Source of the DNA: Anaerovibrio lipolyticus DSM 3074
GTDB lineage: Bacteria > Bacillota > Negativicutes > Selenomonadales > Selenomonadaceae
Reading direction: 5' to 3'
DNA length: 43,611 bases
NCBI RefSeq assembly: GCF_900141865.1
Contig: NZ_FQYW01000023.1
Span: 1-43,611, forward strand
In this document: in pieces, positions 40,541 through 43,611 of the stretch
Layout of the letters: each line of letters starts with the position of its first letter
How positions within the stretch are numbered: the stretch's first letter is position 1
Program-made: the position numbers and the translations under genes
Notes under the pieces: model-generated
Database searches by the model: none
The model's input: the letters and a program-made list of their open reading frames with translations, nothing else
What the model was told of the DNA's origin: nothing

Positions 40541-40570
40541 TTGCAGTATGGGGATGTCTTGTGCTACAAT
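40541..40570 (+). promoter_or_regulatory. Promoter of the pantothenate genes
   Basis: TTGCAG (40541-40546), 18-bp spacer, TACAAT (40565-40570). A hairpin with arms CGCATC (40631-40636) and GATGCG (40651-40656) ends immediately before the ATG at 40657 and holds most of the GAGGTG ribosome binding site, which might tune translation. Confidence 0.5.
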
Positions 40571-40656
40571 AACCTTCGATGGACGGTATTCCATGAGGAA
40601 ACTGTACTTATCTTTTTTTGAATTGAAAAGCGCATCCGCATAAATGAGGTGATGCG

Positions 40657-41526
40657 ATGAAGATTGGTTTTTTCGGAGCCGGCAAGGTCGGCTTCACTCT
40701 GGGAAAATATTTCCGCATACATGGTGTCGAAGTTATAGGCTATTATAGCCATAGCATTCAATCTGTAAAAGAGGCAGCAGAGTTTACTCAGTCACAGGCT
40801 TTTATCAATGCAGAAGACCTGTTAGCAGCTAGTGATGTGCTTTTTTTCACGCTGCCGGATGGAGTGATTCGGAATTTTTACGAACAGCTTCCTTCTGAAA
40901 AGATTCAAAATAAGATTTTTTGTCATTGCAGTGGTGCGCTGACCGCAGGGGATGCGTTTCCAAATATTGAGCAATATGGGGCCATCGGCTTTTCCGTTCA
41001 TCCGTTGTTCGCCGTAAGTGATAAATATCACGCTTACGAGGAGCTGACGGATGTTTTTTTTGCGCTGGAGGGCTCGGGGGAAAAAATTGCCCTTATGGAA
41101 ACGTGGCTTAAAGGGTTAGACCTTAAGGTCAAGGTAATTGAGCCAGGGGTTAAGGTCAAATATCATTGTGCGGCGGCGCTGGCCAGCAATTATGTGATTG
41201 CCTTGCTCGCATTGAGCCAAAGCTTGTTGACGGAGTGTGGCTTTTCACCTGCAGAGGCAGAGTGGGCCCTTAAACCGCTGTTTGCCGGCAATGCTCACCA
41301 TATTGTAACTGACGGTATGGTACAAGCATTAACTGGTCCTGTGGAACGGGGAGATTTGGGGACAATTCAGAAGCATCTGGAGTGTCTGCCCCCTGATAGG
41401 GCACAGCTTTATAGCCTTCTGGCCAGGGAGCTGGTTATGACAGGCCAAGCAAAGAATCCAACACGGGATTACTCTTCCATCAAGGAATTTTTAAACACAT
41501 GGGACTTGAAAGGAAGAGTAAAATGA
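40657..41526 (+). CDS. panG: Rossmann-like / DUF2520 protein, probable ketopantoate reductase
   Basis: A 289-aa protein. The N-terminal NAD(P)-binding motif is '[17 protein letters not shown]' (3-19), then '[12 protein letters not shown]' and '[10 protein letters not shown]', with a helical C-terminal DUF2520 domain (about 150-285) containing '[19 protein letters not shown]'. This is the domain layout of PanG-type ketopantoate reductases, which replace PanE in some bacteria. It overlaps panB by 4 nt (ATGA), and PanB makes ketopantoate, the expected substrate. The symbol is inferred from context and domain; an orphan Rossmann reductase remains possible. Confidence 0.75.
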   Translation: MKIGFFGAGKVGFTLGKYFRIHGVEVIGYYSHSIQSVKEAAEFTQSQAFINAEDLLAASDVLFFTLPDGVIRNFYEQLPSEKIQNKIFCHCSGALTAGDAFPNIEQYGAIGFSVHPLFAVSDKYHAYEELTDVFFALEGSGEKIALMETWLKGLDLKVKVIEPGVKVKYHCAAALASNYVIALLALSQSLLTECGFSPAEAEWALKPLFAGNAHHIVTDGMVQALTGPVERGDLGTIQKHLECLPPDRAQLYSLLARELVMTGQAKNPTRDYSSIKEFLNTWDLKGRVK

Positions 41527-42350
41527 AAAACACTGTTGCGACGTTTGCTAAGATGAAGGCTAATGGTGAAAAGATTTCTATGCTGACCTGCTATGATTAT
41601 TCCACCGCCAAGCTGGAGGAAGCAGCCGGCATCAATGCCATTTTGGTAGGGGATTCCTTGGGGAATGTAATGCTTGGCTTACCAGATACCTTGTCAGTTA
41701 CCATGGAGGATATGATTACCTATGGTCGTTCAGTGGCTAGGGCCTGCCATGATACCATGGTGGTTATCGATATGCCATTTATGTCTTATCAGGTGTCCGT
41801 GGAGCAGGCTGTAATGAATGCGGGACGCCTGATGAAGGAAGGCCGGGCCAATGCCGTAAAGCTGGAGGGTGGCGCCGCTGTTTGCCCGCAGATTAAGGCC
41901 ATTACAGAGGCTGGAATTCCCGTGGTGGCTCATTTAGGCCTTACCCCTCAGTCAGTAAATGCCTTGGGGGGAAACCGCATTCAGGGGAAGAGCGAAGAAG
42001 CGGCAAAAAAGCTAATTGAAGACGCATTAGCCATCGAAAAGGCTGGAGCATTTGCTTTGACCCTGGAGTGTATACCGGCTCCATTGGCCCAGCTTATCAC
42101 TGACAAGCTGTCTATTCCTACTATTGGCATTGGGGCCGGGGCTGGATGTGATGGACAGATCCTTGTATACCAGGATATGCTGGGACTGTTTTCAGATTAC
42201 ACACCAAAGTTTGCCAAGCATTTTGCCGCGCTGGGTAAACAGATGAAGGAGGCTTTTGCAGCCTATGTTAAGGAAGTACAGGCAGGAACCTTCCCAGCCG
42301 AGGAGCATACATTCAAGATGGACGAAGATGTGTTAAATAAGTTATATTAA
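41523..42350 (+). CDS. panB: 3-methyl-2-oxobutanoate hydroxymethyltransferase
   Basis: A 275-aa enzyme for the first committed step of pantothenate synthesis: it transfers a hydroxymethyl group from methylenetetrahydrofolate to 2-oxoisovalerate. Diagnostic motifs: '[17 protein letters not shown]', '[13 protein letters not shown]', '[10 protein letters not shown]', 'AVKLEGGA', '[20 protein letters not shown]' and '[22 protein letters not shown]'. The frame is open from 41499, but the ATG at 41523 has AAGGA 8 nt upstream and overlaps the stop of the preceding reductase gene, so the two are translationally coupled. panC and panD are not in the window. Confidence 0.97.
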   Translation: MKNTVATFAKMKANGEKISMLTCYDYSTAKLEEAAGINAILVGDSLGNVMLGLPDTLSVTMEDMITYGRSVARACHDTMVVIDMPFMSYQVSVEQAVMNAGRLMKEGRANAVKLEGGAAVCPQIKAITEAGIPVVAHLGLTPQSVNALGGNRIQGKSEEAAKKLIEDALAIEKAGAFALTLECIPAPLAQLITDKLSIPTIGIGAGAGCDGQILVYQDMLGLFSDYTPKFAKHFAALGKQMKEAFAAYVKEVQAGTFPAEEHTFKMDEDVLNKLY

Positions 42351-42364
42351 TATTATATAAATTT

Positions 42365-42390
42365 AATTCTTCTTATTAAGAATTTCTTTC
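42365..42390 (+). terminator. Weak terminator after panB
   Basis: AATTCTT (42365-42371) pairs with AAGAATT (42378-42384) across a 6-nt loop, followed by TCTTTCC. It is AT-rich and weak. Confidence 0.4.
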
Positions 42391-42439
42391 CTAAGCAAGA
42401 TGATACCGTGATGAGGTTCACCGTTGAGGTTTATACATT

Positions 42440-43132
42440 ATGAATACTATACAAGAAATAGATAAGCATTTGCCTATACTAAGTAACTGTGCTTTTTTTG
42501 GTGGAATGAACCATAAAGAAATACAGGCGGTATTAGGCTGTATAGGTGCATATTCCGTGCAGGCTCCTAAGGGGAAGTATATTTTCCGGGCAGGGGACAG
42601 CACTGAAGTCATGGGGCTGGTTTTGTCCGGCTCGGTGTTCATTATCCAGGAGGATGTATGGGGGCACAGAAATATTATGGCTAAATGTCATCCAGGGGAG
42701 TTTTTCGGGGAAATTTATGCCGCTACTCCTGGCGCAGTGCTGAATATCAGTGTTGTGGCAGAGACGGATTCCCTCATAATGATGATGAACGTCAAAAGAC
42801 TAATGGCCAGCTGTTCCTCGGCCTGTGAGCACCATCAACGGCTTATTCGAAACTTGGTTAGTGTTTTAGCCAATAAGGTTATGGCTTTTAATGAGAAGAT
42901 TACTCATATAAGCAAACGGTCAACCCGGGAAAAAATACTTTCCTATCTTTCCCGGGAAGCCCAGCGGCAGGGCAGTCTTAGCTTTGATATACCCTTTAAT
43001 CGGCAGGAGCTGGCTGACTATCTCTGTGTGGAGCGTGCTGCCATGACGGTGGAAATCTCCAAGCTGCAAAGGGAAGGGATTTTAAAAACCAACCGAAAGC
43101 ACTTTGAGTTAGCGATTAAGGACATTACCTAA
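42440..43132 (+). CDS. Crp/Fnr-family transcriptional regulator
   Basis: A 230-aa regulator. A cyclic-nucleotide-binding-like beta-barrel (about 20-135; 'GKYIFRAGDSTEVMGLVLSGSVFIIQE', 'GEFFGEIYAATPG') is followed by a dimerisation helix (about 135-160) and a winged HTH (about 160-225; 'FNRQELADYLCVERAAMTVEISKLQREGIL'). The canonical cAMP-binding residues and the N-terminal FNR cysteine set are not evident, so the effector is unknown. Related proteins in anaerobes sense oxygen, NO or haem. It stands alone, followed at once by a very strong terminator. Confidence 0.9.
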   Translation: MNTIQEIDKHLPILSNCAFFGGMNHKEIQAVLGCIGAYSVQAPKGKYIFRAGDSTEVMGLVLSGSVFIIQEDVWGHRNIMAKCHPGEFFGEIYAATPGAVLNISVVAETDSLIMMMNVKRLMASCSSACEHHQRLIRNLVSVLANKVMAFNEKITHISKRSTREKILSYLSREAQRQGSLSFDIPFNRQELADYLCVERAAMTVEISKLQREGILKTNRKHFELAIKDIT

Positions 43133-43180
43133 AAAAGGCGATTCTTTGATAGAAGTTATCAAAGAATCGCCTTTTTTTTA
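43131..43180. terminator. Strong bidirectional terminator
   Basis: Arms 43137-43151 and 43157-43171 give a perfect 15-bp stem with a 5-nt loop, flanked by A6 and T8 runs. It serves the Crp/Fnr gene and could also stop transcription from the IS110 side. Confidence 0.95.
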
Positions 43181-43406
43181 TGGGTAGTATACTTATATGA
43201 AGTAACGCTCTGAATTTGCAGGATAACGGCCCTGGGTGACGAATATATGCGGTAGCTGGACAAGGCATAGGAATGTGTGTATGAGCAACCTGGTAATATG
43301 TAAAGCTCATTTTTCAAAAGTTTTGCAAGCAAATCCTTAAATTAGCGTGCACTTAACAGGCCCCTGGACAGTAAACCTAAAATCCAGAAGGCTTGTTCGT
43401 AAAATA
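43181..43406. other. Non-coding stretch, probably including the end of an IS110-type element
   Basis: No ORF with a start site. It lies on the 3' side of the partial transposase (minus strand). It contains a hairpin, TCCAG/CTGGA (near 43370-43392). The element boundary and target site cannot be fixed without a second copy. In IS1111-type members of the family this side carries the guide (bridge) RNA. Confidence 0.45.
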
Positions 43407-43611
43407 TTAAGATTGGCCTACTCTGTTTTCGGAGTAGAGCTGATTCTTGGCCAGCAATCCAAAAATCAACTTTATTGCTTTACGAGCTGTGAGAGCGAGT
43501 GCACGTTTATGCTGATGGGTTTTAACCTCAGCGTATTTCTTGTAGTAAAACTCACTGTATTCTTGGCAGTGTAGTCTTATATGGCTGGTAGCTTCCAACA
43601 GATAATATCTT
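43407..43611 (-). CDS. IS110-family transposase, C-terminal part (runs off the window)
   Basis: The minus-strand frame is open from the window edge to the stop at 43407, giving the last ~67 residues. 'FYYKKYAEVKTHQHKRAL' followed by 'ALTARKAIKLIFGLLAKNQLY' is the typical C terminus of IS110/IS116/IS902 (DEDD, transposase_20) proteins. The catalytic domains lie beyond position 43611. The element is inserted downstream of the Crp/Fnr gene and its terminator. Whether the full copy is intact cannot be judged here. Confidence 0.82.
   Translation of the reverse strand, partial: RYYLLEATSHIRLHCQEYSEFYYKKYAEVKTHQHKRALALTARKAIKLIFGLLAKNQLYSENRVGQS

Noticed and set aside
1-43611. CRISPR array or tRNA genes
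   Set aside because: No regularly spaced direct repeats and no cloverleaf sequence with a T-loop GTTCGA-type motif were found on either strand by eye.

Overview
The window looks like chromosomal DNA from an anaerobic, diderm Firmicute of the Negativicutes (Selenomonadaceae-like; an Anaerovibrio-type rumen or gut lipolytic bacterium is a guess). Reasons: moderate to low GC, strong AGGAGG ribosome binding sites, and a type I secretion operon with an RTX lipase, which presupposes an outer membrane. The genus is inferred, not shown.

Layout. 1-1000: the 3' end of a 23S gene, a complete 5S gene, then a strange array of direct and inverted 5S fragments, twin hairpins with compensatory changes, and repeated terminators. 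1499-9662: ABC exporter, HlyD-type adaptor, second ABC exporter and an 835-aa RTX lipase. 9780-15411: a LysR regulator, small exported proteins, an exported hydrolase, a lipoprotein flavodoxin next to a DUF4405-type membrane protein, an exported CMD-cupin fusion and a cyclophilin-like lipoprotein. 15475-17722: a DUF2284 protein, a group II intron without a reverse transcriptase, a serine recombinase, and two near-identical palindromes 140 bp apart. 17744-22090: an AT-rich five-gene operon (aminopeptidase-like DUF4910 protein, AAC(3)-like transferase, acyl carrier protein, AMP-ligase, SDR), probably acquired and probably making or attaching an acyl group. 22417-27021: Uma2 protein, two NADPH-type flavin oxidoreductases (one with an eroded 5' end), and a short UvrA paralogue. 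27039-40447: a large redox and hydrolase locus: LysR with a divergent operon, then a MerR (AdhR/NmlR-like) regulator with two nearly identical 19-bp-spacer promoters, one driving a hydrolase-cupin-cupin fusion, the other a six-gene operon (hydrolase, two aldo-keto reductases, lipoprotein flavodoxin, Tat-exported DUF362 and metallo-beta-lactamase-fold proteins). 40657-42350: a ketopantoate reductase-like gene coupled to panB. 42440-43132: a Crp/Fnr regulator. 43407-43611: the C-terminal end of an IS110-type transposase running off the window.

How it fits together. The most coherent theme is that flavodoxins, cupins, alpha/beta hydrolases, DUF362 and MBL-fold enzymes carry export signals, in two loci with paralogous genes, under LysR and MerR control that resembles aldehyde or electrophile sensing. 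My working model is a cell-envelope redox and detoxification system. The most unusual nucleic-acid features are the 5S-derived hairpin array, the ORF-less intron, and the recombinase with flanking palindromes in front of the acyl operon.
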